A stretch of DNA of 17,234 nt. It comes from Erysipelotrichaceae bacterium. Its GTDB lineage: Bacteria > Bacillota_I > Bacilli_A > Erysipelotrichales > Erysipelotrichaceae. The number at the start of each line of letters is the position of its first letter. Position 1 is the first letter of the stretch. Below the pieces are notes generated by a model. That model made no database searches and was not told where the DNA came from. It was given only the letters and a program-made list of their open reading frames with translations. The DNA is taken from positions 1 to 17,234 of the forward strand of contig JAFWFB010000011.1 in assembly GCA_017512625.1 (NCBI GenBank), read 5' to 3'. The translations under genes and the position numbers were made by a program. Below, one piece after another: positions 6,596 through 13,186 of this stretch.

Positions 6596-7425
6596 ATACC
6601 ATATTTGTAAATGCTCACCTTATCCCCGATGATAAAAAGGAGATAGTGGATGCTTATCTGGTAGTCGAAGGAAAGACGATCAAAGAAGCTACCTATAAGG
6701 ACATAAGCAAGCACTATCCTGATTTTGAAGTGATCGACTTAAAGGGCAAATATGTCCTTCCGGGAGCCATCGATCTGCTTTATAGTGGCACGAGGCTTAA
6801 AAACAGTGGCATCACTTCCGTCCTGTTAAAGGATGATACCAAAGAGGGTGAAGCCCGGATCCTTGGAAGACACCTTATAAATGATCCTAAGATCAGTGAA
6901 GATGTAAAGATGATCTCCGGTGACCCTGCCAATCATCCGGATCCTGGAAATGTCAAAAAGGGAATGGGCTATTGTGAACTAAGCATGGAGCAATGCCTTA
7001 AGGCGATCGAAAGGGGTTATGATGCCTTTACGGACTGCTTCAATGAAATGGGCAGCTATCAGCTAAAGGATCTTAATATGGTTAATGCCCTGTTTATGCT
7101 TGAAGATGTCTATAAACTAGTAAGCATCGATCGAAAGATCGCTGATAAAAAGGTCTTCTATGATCTGCTTAAGCATTCGCGAAAGGATCGGATCTGTCTG
7201 ATCTCCAATAAGATAGATGATTTCAATCTGATGATCAGGGATCTATTTGAACAAAAGGATATCAGCCTAAGGGATATCGTTGCCTATACAAGCATCAATC
7301 CGGCCCGCTATCTGGGTCTGGAACAGCGCATCGGCAGCCTGTCCAAAGGCAAGAAGGCTGATCTGGTCATCTATGACGAAAAACTAAATGTAGTAAAGAC
7401 CATGATAGATGGAGAGTTTGTATGA
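6592..7425 (+). CDS. NagA-like amidohydrolase lacking catalytic residues (probable pseudoenzyme)
   Basis: A 277-residue protein that aligns by eye with N-acetylglucosamine-6-phosphate deacetylase (usually about 380-400). It keeps the frame of that family: N-terminal beta sandwich, KYVLPGAID at 53-61, GITSVLL at 73-79, and a well-preserved C-terminus with TSINPARYLGLEQRIGS and KGKKADLVIYD. The catalytic sites are gone. The HxH after PGxID is LLY at 62-64, the TH of THLFNAM is T147-D148, the DGIH motif reads DRKI, and the catalytic Asp of the ITD motif is Asn206 in LISNK. The middle is shortened. It is uninterrupted and has normal codon use, so it is not a decayed pseudogene; a binding or structural role is inferred. 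The start overlaps the pyrophosphatase stop as ATGA, and its own stop overlaps the next start the same way. Function is unknown. Confidence 0.75.
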   Translation: MNTIFVNAHLIPDDKKEIVDAYLVVEGKTIKEATYKDISKHYPDFEVIDLKGKYVLPGAIDLLYSGTRLKNSGITSVLLKDDTKEGEARILGRHLINDPKISEDVKMISGDPANHPDPGNVKKGMGYCELSMEQCLKAIERGYDAFTDCFNEMGSYQLKDLNMVNALFMLEDVYKLVSIDRKIADKKVFYDLLKHSRKDRICLISNKIDDFNLMIRDLFEQKDISLRDIVAYTSINPARYLGLEQRIGSLSKGKKADLVIYDEKLNVVKTMIDGEFV

Positions 7426-7625
7426 ATTTGGATGTATATATCGATTATCTGGTTTATCTTATCGCCTTGGCCCTTTCCATGTATGGCTTAAGTGCCCTGG
7501 ATTACAACCGTTTCATCAAGGCCTCCAAACCGATGAGAGCCCAGACTTTGTACCTGATTTTAGCATTCGTGCTGGCCTATCTGCTTGGCTCGATGATATT
7601 GACATTGATCAGAATATTTAGATAA
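7422..7625 (+). CDS. Small membrane protein, DUF1146 (YwzB) type
   Basis: A 67-residue protein with two predicted membrane helices, about residues 7-25 and 43-63, separated by a short basic loop (RFIKASKPMRAQ). Size, two-helix topology and the polar loop fit the DUF1146/YwzB family, whose function is not established; recognition is by overall look, so moderate. The ATG overlaps the preceding stop in ATGA, and GGAGAG at 7410-7415 serves as ribosome binding site. The gene ends 16 bases before tagO. Being kept between tightly overlapping genes suggests a real product linked to envelope synthesis, which is inference. Confidence 0.8.
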   Translation: MNLDVYIDYLVYLIALALSMYGLSALDYNRFIKASKPMRAQTLYLILAFVLAYLLGSMILTLIRIFR

Positions 7626-7641
7626 ACTGAATTGGAGCAAA

Positions 7642-8760
7642 ATGATTACTGTAAACGTTATAAAAACCTGCATAACCTACCTGTCGATACCTTTTATCAT
7701 CAGTGTCTTACTGGTACCGCTGGTCAAGAAAGCAGGCATGGCTACCGGCATTTATGCCTTAGAGAATAAGCGTACCGTCCATCACGGAAAGATCGTTAGG
7801 ATCGGTGGTATCGCGATCTTTTTGGCGTTCTATGCTTCCATGGCCATCTTTGTAAAGGGTGATAAGGTCTTCAATGGTATCATGATCGGCGGCATCATCG
7901 TCTTTATGACCGGACTGATCGACGATATCTTCAATATCAGACCATTATATAAACTTGCTGGTCAGTGCGTTGCGGCACTGGCGACTTTGCTTATCAGTGA
8001 TATCAGGATCAGCGGCTTTGAATTTCTGGGCCGTATGGATTCGATCGTCATCTTTGTCATCTCCTTCATCTGGCTGGTCGGTGTCAGCAACGCCATCAAC
8101 CTGATCGACGGACTGGACGGACTATCCAGTGGCATTTCGATCATCGTTTTGACCGTCATGGGACTGCTGGGTTTCCTGCTTGGACGTAAGGACATCTGTG
8201 TCTTTAACCTGATGCTTATCGGAGCAACCGGCGGTTTTTTGGTCTACAACTTCCATCCGGCTTCCATCTTTGTAGGAGACTGTGGTGCACTGTTTCTGGG
8301 CTTTATGATCGCTGCGATATCCCTTCTGGGATTTAAGACCAGCGCTGTCATTACCCTGCTTTTCCCGATCATCATCCTCTTTGTGCCTTTAGGTGATACC
8401 GCCTTGGCGATCTTAAGACGCAAGAGCCAACATAAAAAGATCACTGAAGCCGATAAAGGTCATCTGCACCACGTTTTGATGTACAAGCTTGGCTTTAGCC
8501 ATCGCAATACCGTCTTGCTTCTGTATCTGATCTCCTGTCTGTTTGGACTATCAGCTATCATCATCTTCTTCAATAAGGTCTGGGGCACCATCTTCCTGGC
8601 GCTGCTTTGCATCGTCTTCTGGATCTTCATTGAACTGACAGGCATGATCAATCCGAACTTCCATCCTCTGATCGGACTGTGCAGAAGGATATGCGGCCAC
8701 CCGAAAAAGAAAAAAGATGCCTTCTTTGAGGCAAACAGAATAAACGATAATAATGAATAG
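7642..8760 (+). CDS. tagO: Undecaprenyl-phosphate GlcNAc-1-phosphate transferase (TagO/WecA)
   Basis: A 372-residue polytopic membrane enzyme of the MraY/WecA family. It transfers GlcNAc-1-phosphate from UDP-GlcNAc to undecaprenyl phosphate, starting wall teichoic acid or other surface polysaccharides. Family motifs: D94-D95 in GLIDDIFNIRP (Mg site), NLIDGLDGL with D156 and D159, VGDCGA with D213, and the cytoplasmic HIH-type loop KGHLHH at 272-277, which separates WecA/TagO from MraY. About ten hydrophobic segments span the protein, and the tail is Lys-rich. ATG at 7642 follows GGAG a few bases upstream. Last gene of the pyrophosphatase operon. TagO versus WecA is a matter of the downstream polymer, which the window does not show. 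Confidence 0.92.
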   Translation: MITVNVIKTCITYLSIPFIISVLLVPLVKKAGMATGIYALENKRTVHHGKIVRIGGIAIFLAFYASMAIFVKGDKVFNGIMIGGIIVFMTGLIDDIFNIRPLYKLAGQCVAALATLLISDIRISGFEFLGRMDSIVIFVISFIWLVGVSNAINLIDGLDGLSSGISIIVLTVMGLLGFLLGRKDICVFNLMLIGATGGFLVYNFHPASIFVGDCGALFLGFMIAAISLLGFKTSAVITLLFPIIILFVPLGDTALAILRRKSQHKKITEADKGHLHHVLMYKLGFSHRNTVLLLYLISCLFGLSAIIIFFNKVWGTIFLALLCIVFWIFIELTGMINPNFHPLIGLCRRICGHPKKKKDAFFEANRINDNNE

Positions 8761-8790
8761 AAAAAGAGAGAGCTTATGCTCTCTCTGCTA
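8761..8790 (-). terminator. Convergent terminator hairpin between tagO and secG
   Basis: A perfect 9-bp stem pairs AGAGAGAGC at 8765-8773 with GCTCTCTCT at 8778-8786 around a TTAT loop. The minus strand continues into a T-run (complement of 8761-8765), so it works best for secG. The secG stop codon is in the loop. On the plus strand it follows tagO by 4 bases with a poorer T-tract. Confidence 0.8.
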
Positions 8791-9001
8791 TTTTAACAAT
8801 GATCAATATGACAAAGAACAGGATTCCGGCGATCATGGTAACCATCGAAAGGACCTTTTCCGGACCTCTTTCCTTGATGTTGGAAAACAGTCCTGAACTC
8901 TGGCCACTGAAGGCTCCGGTGATTCCTTCGCTCTTTCCACCTTGTAACACTGACAGCAATATTACGACTATTGCTAAAATTAATAATAATATTCTTAACA
9001 T
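8774..9001 (-). CDS. secG: Preprotein translocase subunit SecG
   Basis: A 75-residue inner-membrane SecG, the accessory subunit of SecYEG that improves export. Two hydrophobic helices (about 2-19 and 50-70) flank the conserved cytoplasmic loop with VLQGGKSEG, GAFSGQSSGLF and a Pro-Glu-Lys segment. Length is normal. ATG at 9001 is preceded on the minus strand by an AAGAGAGAG tract acting as a purine-rich ribosome binding site. The stop codon falls in the loop of the terminator shared with tagO. Transcription is from the promoter at 9026-9034 and perhaps partly by read-through from the dipeptidase gene, since no terminator separates them. Confidence 0.93.
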   Translation of the reverse strand: MLRILLLILAIVVILLSVLQGGKSEGITGAFSGQSSGLFSNIKERGPEKVLSMVTMIAGILFFVILIIVKIAERA

Positions 9002-9025
9002 TGTACTCTCTCTTAATGCGTTAAC

Positions 9026-9034
9026 ATTATAGCA
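9026..9034 (-). promoter_or_regulatory. secG promoter (extended -10)
   Basis: On the minus strand TGcTATAAT (TATAAT at 9031-9026) forms an extended -10, with a weak TTGTAT -35 candidate 15 bases upstream. The leader to the secG ATG is about 18 bases and contains its ribosome binding site. Confidence 0.65.
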
Positions 9035-9058
9035 TAATAATCAGAAATACAAGAATTA

Positions 9059-10036
9059 TTATTTGAGGACCTCTTTATAGACTCTTAGGACATTCTTATA
9101 GAAGATCTTTTCGACGTCTTCTGTAGAGTAGCCTCTGGCATATAAGGCCTTTTCCAGATCAGGCAGAGCTTCACCGGCTTTAAGTTCCTTACGCGTAGCG
9201 ATTCCATCGAAGTCACTGCCAAGACCTATAACATCAATTCCGGCAACCTCAACGATATGATCGACGTGGTCGATGATCTTTTCGATGGTGCCATTGCTAT
9301 CGTCAGCAACAAAGTCTTCACAATAGTTAAGTCCCATGACGCCGCCTCTTTCGTGAAGAGCCTTGATCATCTCGTCATCGAGATTTCTGGCTACGCCACA
9401 TACCGCACGGGCATTGGAGTGGGAAGCCACGAATGGCTTGGTGGTGTTGTTATAGACATCCCAGAAGCCCTTATCGGATAAGTGGGAGACATCGATGATG
9501 ATGCCCAGTTCTTCCATCTTCTGGTTGTACTTTATACCGAACGGGGTAAGACCGTTTTCCTTGTCGGTCTTGCGCAGCATCGTATCGCGATCATCATCAC
9601 CCGGAGTAAAGTTCGGATAACCGATGCCATTAGGGAAATTCCAGGTCAGGGTGATCATGCGCACACCAAGGGCATAATACTCGTTAAGATAATCAAGGTT
9701 ATCCCTGACTACGGCACCTTCTTCCAGGGTGAGCATTGCCGACATCTTATCCTTATTGTTTTCGATGTCCTGATAGGAGTAGACCGGTTGGATCAGATCC
9801 TCGTTCTTGACCATTTCCAGATAATACTTGTTGATCAGGCGATGGGCGTGTTCATAAGGATCTTCAACATGTCCAAGACTGGTGAACATAGCGAAATTCT
9901 GAAGCAGATAATCACCTTTTTTCATCCTTTCCAGATCCAGGTGGTGATCATTATGTCTCAGTTCGGATGGCAGGTTTTTAGCCTCATCCCAAAGTAAGGT
10001 TGAGATGGTATCACAATGCATGTCAACAACTTTCAT
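9059..10036 (-). CDS. M19 family (membrane/renal-type) dipeptidase
   Basis: A 325-residue zinc dipeptidase of peptidase family M19, which cleaves dipeptides, often including D-residues at the second position. Metal and catalytic residues are H7 and D9 (DMHCDT), bridging E106 (LEEGAVV), H185 (DVSHLSD), H206 (ASHSNAR) and D275 (GLGSDFDG). The H185-H206 spacing of 21 equals that of the mammalian enzyme. No signal peptide, so it is cytosolic despite the family name. It begins directly at MKVVDMHCDT, with TATAAT ending 6 bases before the ATG and no Shine-Dalgarno. It stands as its own transcription unit between the lipoprotein terminator and secG. Role in peptide or cell-wall dipeptide turnover is inferred. 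Confidence 0.93.
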   Translation of the reverse strand: MKVVDMHCDTISTLLWDEAKNLPSELRHNDHHLDLERMKKGDYLLQNFAMFTSLGHVEDPYEHAHRLINKYYLEMVKNEDLIQPVYSYQDIENNKDKMSAMLTLEEGAVVRDNLDYLNEYYALGVRMITLTWNFPNGIGYPNFTPGDDDRDTMLRKTDKENGLTPFGIKYNQKMEELGIIIDVSHLSDKGFWDVYNNTTKPFVASHSNARAVCGVARNLDDEMIKALHERGGVMGLNYCEDFVADDSNGTIEKIIDHVDHIVEVAGIDVIGLGSDFDGIATRKELKAGEALPDLEKALYARGYSTEDVEKIFYKNVLRVYKEVLK

Positions 10037-10048
10037 GGTTTAATTATA
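10037..10048 (-). promoter_or_regulatory. Dipeptidase promoter -10, leaderless arrangement
   Basis: A perfect TATAAT lies on the minus strand at 10048-10043, with exactly 6 bases (TAAACC) before the ATG at 10036. No Shine-Dalgarno could fit. The best -35 at 17-base spacing is a poor TTAAAG. Confidence 0.65.
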
Positions 10049-10081
10049 CAAGCGTTTAGGGCTTTCTTTAAGCAATGTAAT

Positions 10082-10115
10082 AAAAAAAAGAAGCATGCAT
10101 GAGCATACTTCTTTT
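10082..10115 (-). terminator. Terminator of the lipoprotein gene
   Basis: Minus-strand stem of about 13 bp pairs 10115-10103 with 10098-10086 (one G-U pair) around a 4-base loop, followed by a run of T (complement of the eight A at 10082-10089, partly in the stem). Confidence 0.82.
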
Positions 10116-10131
10116 CATTAATTTACATTTT

Positions 10132-10995
10132 TTACTGCATTCCATTGATCAGGGAATTGAGTTCATCCGGTGTGATACCCTTGACCTCAAGATCACTGCC
10201 CTTGAGGTTATAAATGGAAACGGTATAGAAGGCTGAACCGGCAGCTGAGAAATAAGCCTCATTGATGGTATCGTCATTGCCATAGCAGTCGACTGATACA
10301 CCCTTTAAGGAGATATTCCAGTTCTTGGCATACTCGTTATAGTTGCCTGAAAGGGCCTGTCCTTCAACAGTATATGACTTACGGACTACTAGCTGACGGT
10401 CTTCGCTGACATAGACAGCCTCGATGGCGCCGGTCTTGCATCCGCCATAGGTCTTAAGTTCGAATCCTTCCGGTACAGCAACCGGTGGGTCGAATTCAAC
10501 GCCGGAAGCAGCAATGGCTTCTTCGATATCGGTAGTATAAGTCCAAAGATTGATCAGTCCTTCATCCTTGATAAAGGTAGCAACGACTTCCGGATTCTTG
10601 TCATCGTGCCAGATCAGTTTGGTTCCGTCGATCTCGAAATATCCTGTTCCATCTTCATACTCGATGGTAGTGGTGCTCTTTGATTCAGACTCGTAAACGG
10701 TATTGGTCTTGACGCCCTTTTCATAAACCAGTCGGTTGTTTTCCTGATCATACTGGACAGGAAGCTTGTAATCGGCTGATTCAAAGGCACTGGATGACCA
10801 GTGGCAGTCGATTCCGTTTTCATTCAGTACGAAGTGACCCTTTCCGGCGATCTCTTCATAGTACTGACCATAGAGATCTTCCGGTACAGCAATCGGTGCT
10901 ACCGGCTCTGGCTCTGGTTCTTCCTGCTTGGAGGTGCAGGCAGCAACGTTTAATAGCATGACTGCAACCAGCAGCAGGGCAAATATTTTTTTCAT
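10132..10995 (-). CDS. Secreted lipoprotein, function unknown (DUF4367-like C-terminal half)
   Basis: A 287-residue predicted lipoprotein. A basic start (MKK) and hydrophobic stretch lead to the lipobox NVAAC with C20 as the lipidated residue, then an acidic-proline spacer (PEPEPEPV). The body shows no catalytic motif. It is rich in Tyr, Thr, Glu and Asp and looks beta-stranded: residues about 30-160 resemble a beta-barrel or lipocalin-like sheet, and residues about 175-287 recall DUF4367-type domains. Similar AVPE strings (IAVPEDLYG and VAVPEGFEL) precede the two halves, hinting at two modules joined by linkers. The start is supported by AAAGGAAAGG just upstream of the ATG at 10995. It has its own terminator. 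Function cannot be assigned. Confidence 0.8.
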   Translation of the reverse strand: MKKIFALLLVAVMLLNVAACTSKQEEPEPEPVAPIAVPEDLYGQYYEEIAGKGHFVLNENGIDCHWSSSAFESADYKLPVQYDQENNRLVYEKGVKTNTVYESESKSTTTIEYEDGTGYFEIDGTKLIWHDDKNPEVVATFIKDEGLINLWTYTTDIEEAIAASGVEFDPPVAVPEGFELKTYGGCKTGAIEAVYVSEDRQLVVRKSYTVEGQALSGNYNEYAKNWNISLKGVSVDCYGNDDTINEAYFSAAGSAFYTVSIYNLKGSDLEVKGITPDELNSLINGMQ

Positions 10996-11085
10996 TTTTT
11001 ATTCCTTTCCTTTATGTGCATTTGATATACAGCTTTTATGTTAACTCATCTTGACTGAGCCATTACATAGAAGTGTATACCTAAC

Positions 11086-11113
11086 AAAAAAGCCTCATAA
11101 AGAGGCTTTTGTT
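11086..11113 (-). terminator. Terminator of the helical-repeat protein gene
   Basis: A 9-bp stem pairs 11088-11096 (AAAAGCCTC) with 11102-11110 (GAGGCTTTT) around ATAAA. The minus strand reads on through T-rich sequence. It also separates this gene from the lipoprotein gene downstream. Confidence 0.8.
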
Positions 11114-11128
11114 ATCGGCAAGCGATTA

Positions 11129-11851
11129 TTATTCGTTTTCCTTGTTGACCTCTTCGACTACTTCGTCAGCGATCTTCTTTACTTCTTCCTTGATCTCGTT
11201 GACAGCATCCTTGGTCTCTTCGACCTTGAGATCTTCTTTCTTCTCATTGCCATCCAGGAAATCCTTGATGGCATCAGTAGCCTTGTCAGCTACATCCTTG
11301 ACTTTTTCGATGGCTTCAGCAACGGTCTTGTTTTCCTTAAGATCATCAATGGTATCGCCGACCTTGTCAGCGACCTTCTGGTATACAGGATGTTCCTTGA
11401 TATCATCGATAGTATCATTGATCTGATCCTTTACTTTCTTATAGGTCTCATTTTCACCCAGTTTCTCACCGAGATCGTTTAAGAGTTTGCCTAAACCGGT
11501 AAGAGCACTGCTGGTGCCTTTTCTAACGGTGCTTACACCTTTCTTGAGCTCTTCGCTGTCCTTGAATTCCTTAAGCTTGGTAGTAGTGGTCTCGTAAACC
11601 TTCTTTAAGGTCTCCTTGACATTGCTTACAGCACTCTTTACTTCTTCGCTTTCAGAGATCTTGGTTCCCAGGTTCTTTACGGATTCAACAGCATCGTCCA
11701 AAGCGCCTAAGGCTTTCTTGATGAATTCGTTTTCTTCCTCAGTCTCTTCTTCAGGATTTACGGAAGCAGCTTCCTTCTTTAATTCCTCGATCTTTGCCTT
11801 CAGTTCAGCGATGGTTTCTTCGATATTCTCATCAAATTTCTTTTCTTCCAT
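11129..11851 (-). CDS. Highly charged amphipathic helical-repeat protein, function unknown
   Basis: A 240-residue protein, nearly all predicted helix and very rich in Lys and Glu, with Asp, Val and Ala. No Cys, Trp, signal peptide or membrane segment is visible. Imperfect 20-residue repeats are clear at 137-156 (YKKV..NDTIDDIKEHPV) and 157-177 (YQKV..GDTIDDLKENKTV), and weaker related units may flank them. The look is that of YtxH-tail, LEA- or apolipoprotein-like stress proteins that bind surfaces or stay partly disordered; this is analogy only. The start is ATG at 11851, which AGGAGG precedes by 10 bases. The ATG three codons upstream is 1 base from the AGGAGG, and an upstream GTG at 11896 has no ribosome binding site. 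A perfect palindrome in the promoter region suggests control by a dimeric repressor. Its opposite strand has long open frames that are artefacts of composition. Confidence 0.75.
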   Translation of the reverse strand: MEEKKFDENIEETIAELKAKIEELKKEAASVNPEEETEEENEFIKKALGALDDAVESVKNLGTKISESEEVKSAVSNVKETLKKVYETTTTKLKEFKDSEELKKGVSTVRKGTSSALTGLGKLLNDLGEKLGENETYKKVKDQINDTIDDIKEHPVYQKVADKVGDTIDDLKENKTVAEAIEKVKDVADKATDAIKDFLDGNEKKEDLKVEETKDAVNEIKEEVKKIADEVVEEVNKENE

Positions 11852-11897
11852 TTTATTCATTCCTCCTAGTTTAAATGGTTTTTTAGATTTACTCACT

Positions 11898-11923
11898 TGA
11901 TGACCGTTCGGTCATCATACCGG
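11898..11923 (-). promoter_or_regulatory. Palindromic operator (TetR-like) overlapping promoter of the helical-repeat gene
   Basis: A perfect inverted repeat with 9-base arms around TT spans 11898-11917 (TGATGACCG...CGGTCATCA). TGACCG/CGGTCA half-sites are a common TetR-family operator form. On the minus strand a TATGAT hexamer (11920-11915) overlaps it, so a bound dimer would block initiation. No tetR gene lies in the window. The -35 is not clear. Confidence 0.6.
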
Positions 11924-11931
11924 ATAATTGC

Positions 11932-12762
11932 TTATCTTAGATAGGAGATCCTGGTCTTACCCACGATGGTATTGACCAATACGTGACGTTTGGAATCCTT
12001 GTTCTCATCCTTGCTTGTAAGCAGTCCCGTGATCTCGGTGTGGTAATCCTCCTTGCCTTCACTCAGCTGGAGGTTGACATTGGCTTCGATGTTATCGATA
12101 TCCAACTTAATAGTATCAGTTTTTAACAGGTTGAGATTACCGATAATCGTATCAATAATCACTTTTTCTGCTTTTAGCGAGTCAGCGCTGATGTTACCGC
12201 TGATGGTCGAGATGCATAGATACTCACGAAGATCCAGATCCCTTATTTTGATATCACCGGAGATGTTGTTGATATCCAGCGAATCAAGTCCCTTGGGAAG
12301 GCTCAGACGGATGGTGGCTTCATTGTTTTTGAGCCAGTCGCTGATCTTTCCGGATTTGGATACGTAGGCGATCTTTAAGGTATCGCCGCTTTCCCTGATC
12401 GAGTAATCATAGAGATCACAGCTGTAATAGTCGAATGTGATCTGCGATTCCCCGGGCAGGATCTCCAGATTCAGCTTGGTATTTTCCAGGTCGATCCTTC
12501 TGATCTTTGGGTTGCTACAGGTATAGCTTTTCTCCTGCAGGTTGATATCGAAATGCCTGCGGTCAAGGCCATAGCTGTCGATCAACTGGTCGACCAGATC
12601 ATCGATGTTACCCAGACTTTCGATCGCCTGTGCCTCGCTTTGTCCGTTTTCCAGACGTTCCTCGATGATCTCCTTGTAGTAATCAAGCAGATTATCGGCT
12701 TCCTTTTTCGGAAGGAAGTACAGACGGTCATTGAGCTTGCTCAGGAATTCATTTGTGTTCAT
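11932..12762 (-). CDS. HAAS (DUF1700-type) N-terminal domain fused to DUF4097 beta-helix-like domain
   Basis: A 276-residue protein. Residues 1-60 form an alpha-helical HAAS/DUF1700-type domain (FLSKLNDRLYFLPKKEADN, YYKEIIEERLENG, AIESLGNIDDLVDQLI), which usually accompanies PadR regulators. Residues about 78-276 are repetitive beta strands of the DUF4097 type (SLDINNISGDIKIRDL, STISGNISADSL, DTIIGNLNL). Notably no transmembrane stretch joins the two, whereas HAAS proteins normally have membrane helices. The chosen ATG at 12762 matches the family start MNTNEFLSKL and has GGAGA six bases upstream. A longer frame begins at 12789 but would lie inside padR without a ribosome binding site. The start overlaps the padR stop by 14 bases, implying translational coupling and a shared role in sensing or responding to envelope stress, by family analogy. 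Confidence 0.82.
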   Translation of the reverse strand: MNTNEFLSKLNDRLYFLPKKEADNLLDYYKEIIEERLENGQSEAQAIESLGNIDDLVDQLIDSYGLDRRHFDINLQEKSYTCSNPKIRRIDLENTKLNLEILPGESQITFDYYSCDLYDYSIRESGDTLKIAYVSKSGKISDWLKNNEATIRLSLPKGLDSLDINNISGDIKIRDLDLREYLCISTISGNISADSLKAEKVIIDTIIGNLNLLKTDTIKLDIDNIEANVNLQLSEGKEDYHTEITGLLTSKDENKDSKRHVLVNTIVGKTRISYLR

Positions 12763-13072
12763 TCCTGGTCTCCATCTTGATATAGCCATAGACCATCAGG
12801 ATCTCCTGGAAGTCTTCCAGGAATTTAAGGATCTTTTCATAGCCGATCCCGGTAATCGAATACATTTTTCTCAGACGCCCATTGATGGCTTCATCCCGGA
12901 CCTTTACCGAATTGCTTTCTACCAGTCTTTTCAGTATCGGATACAGGGTCGATTCGGAGATGGGATAGAAATCTTCCAGATCCTTAACGATCTTATAACC
13001 ATATGTCTCGCCTTTAGAGATCACCGACAGGACCAGGATGTCCAGGGTTCCTCTCTTGAGCTGTACGTTCAT
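12749..13072 (-). CDS. PadR family transcriptional regulator
   Basis: A 107-residue PadR-s2-type winged-helix regulator. The HTH and wing read LKRGTLDILVLSVISKGETY, then ISESTLYPILKRL, GRLRKMYSIT, followed by a long C-terminal helix (GYEKILKFLEDFQEILMVY) used for dimerisation. The start is ATG at 13072, because GAGGAGGT at 13085-13078 precedes it; the open frame extends further upstream but without a start signal and through the promoter. PadR proteins usually repress their own promoter and the linked gene. The neighbouring HAAS gene overlaps its 3' end, the usual arrangement for PadR-DUF1700 modules. The ligand is unknown. Confidence 0.9.
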   Translation of the reverse strand: MNVQLKRGTLDILVLSVISKGETYGYKIVKDLEDFYPISESTLYPILKRLVESNSVKVRDEAINGRLRKMYSITGIGYEKILKFLEDFQEILMVYGYIKMETRNEHK

Positions 13073-13091
13073 AATTACCTCCTCATACATA

Positions 13092-13120
13092 ATACTATAC
13101 GAGGCATAATATAATGTCAA
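13092..13120 (-). promoter_or_regulatory. padR-HAAS promoter
   Basis: On the minus strand TTGACA (13120-13115), a 17-base spacer, then TAGTAT (13097-13092). An alternative TATAGT -10 is at 15-base spacing. The -10 region lies in an imperfect inverted repeat (13082-13103, CTCATAC...GTATAG-type arms) that could be a PadR autoregulatory site; this part is tentative. Confidence 0.7.
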
Positions 13121-13152
13121 GAAAAGGGTCGGTCCAAAATAGCTATTATGAG

Positions 13153-13180
13153 TTGAAAATAGAGGATATTTTGCTATGAT
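13153..13180 (+). promoter_or_regulatory. pheST promoter
   Basis: TTGAAA at 13153-13158, 16-base spacer, TATGAT at 13175-13180 with an upstream TG at 13172-13173 (extended -10). Transcription should start near 13187, just before the T-box leader. It diverges from the padR promoter; the 328-base gap 13073-13400 holds only these promoters and the leader. Confidence 0.75.
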
Positions 13181-13186
13181 AGTTGA

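Noticed and set aside
7422..7625. Alternative frame 7409-7621 over the small membrane protein
   Set aside because: Aromatic- and Pro-mixed composition without family look; the overlapping frame at 7422 has an ATGA overlap and two good membrane helices.
9482..9997. 171-codon plus-strand open frame
   Set aside because: Antisense to the M19 dipeptidase, which has all its catalytic residues; no ribosome binding site or known motif.
11051..11482. Hydrophobic 143-codon plus-strand open frame
   Set aside because: It is antisense to the Lys/Glu-rich helical protein; AAG/GAA codons read backwards give Leu/Phe-rich frames. No ribosome binding site.
11852..11896. Longer helical-repeat protein from GTG 11896
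   Set aside because: No ribosome binding site before the GTG, while AGGAGG lies between it and ATG 11851.
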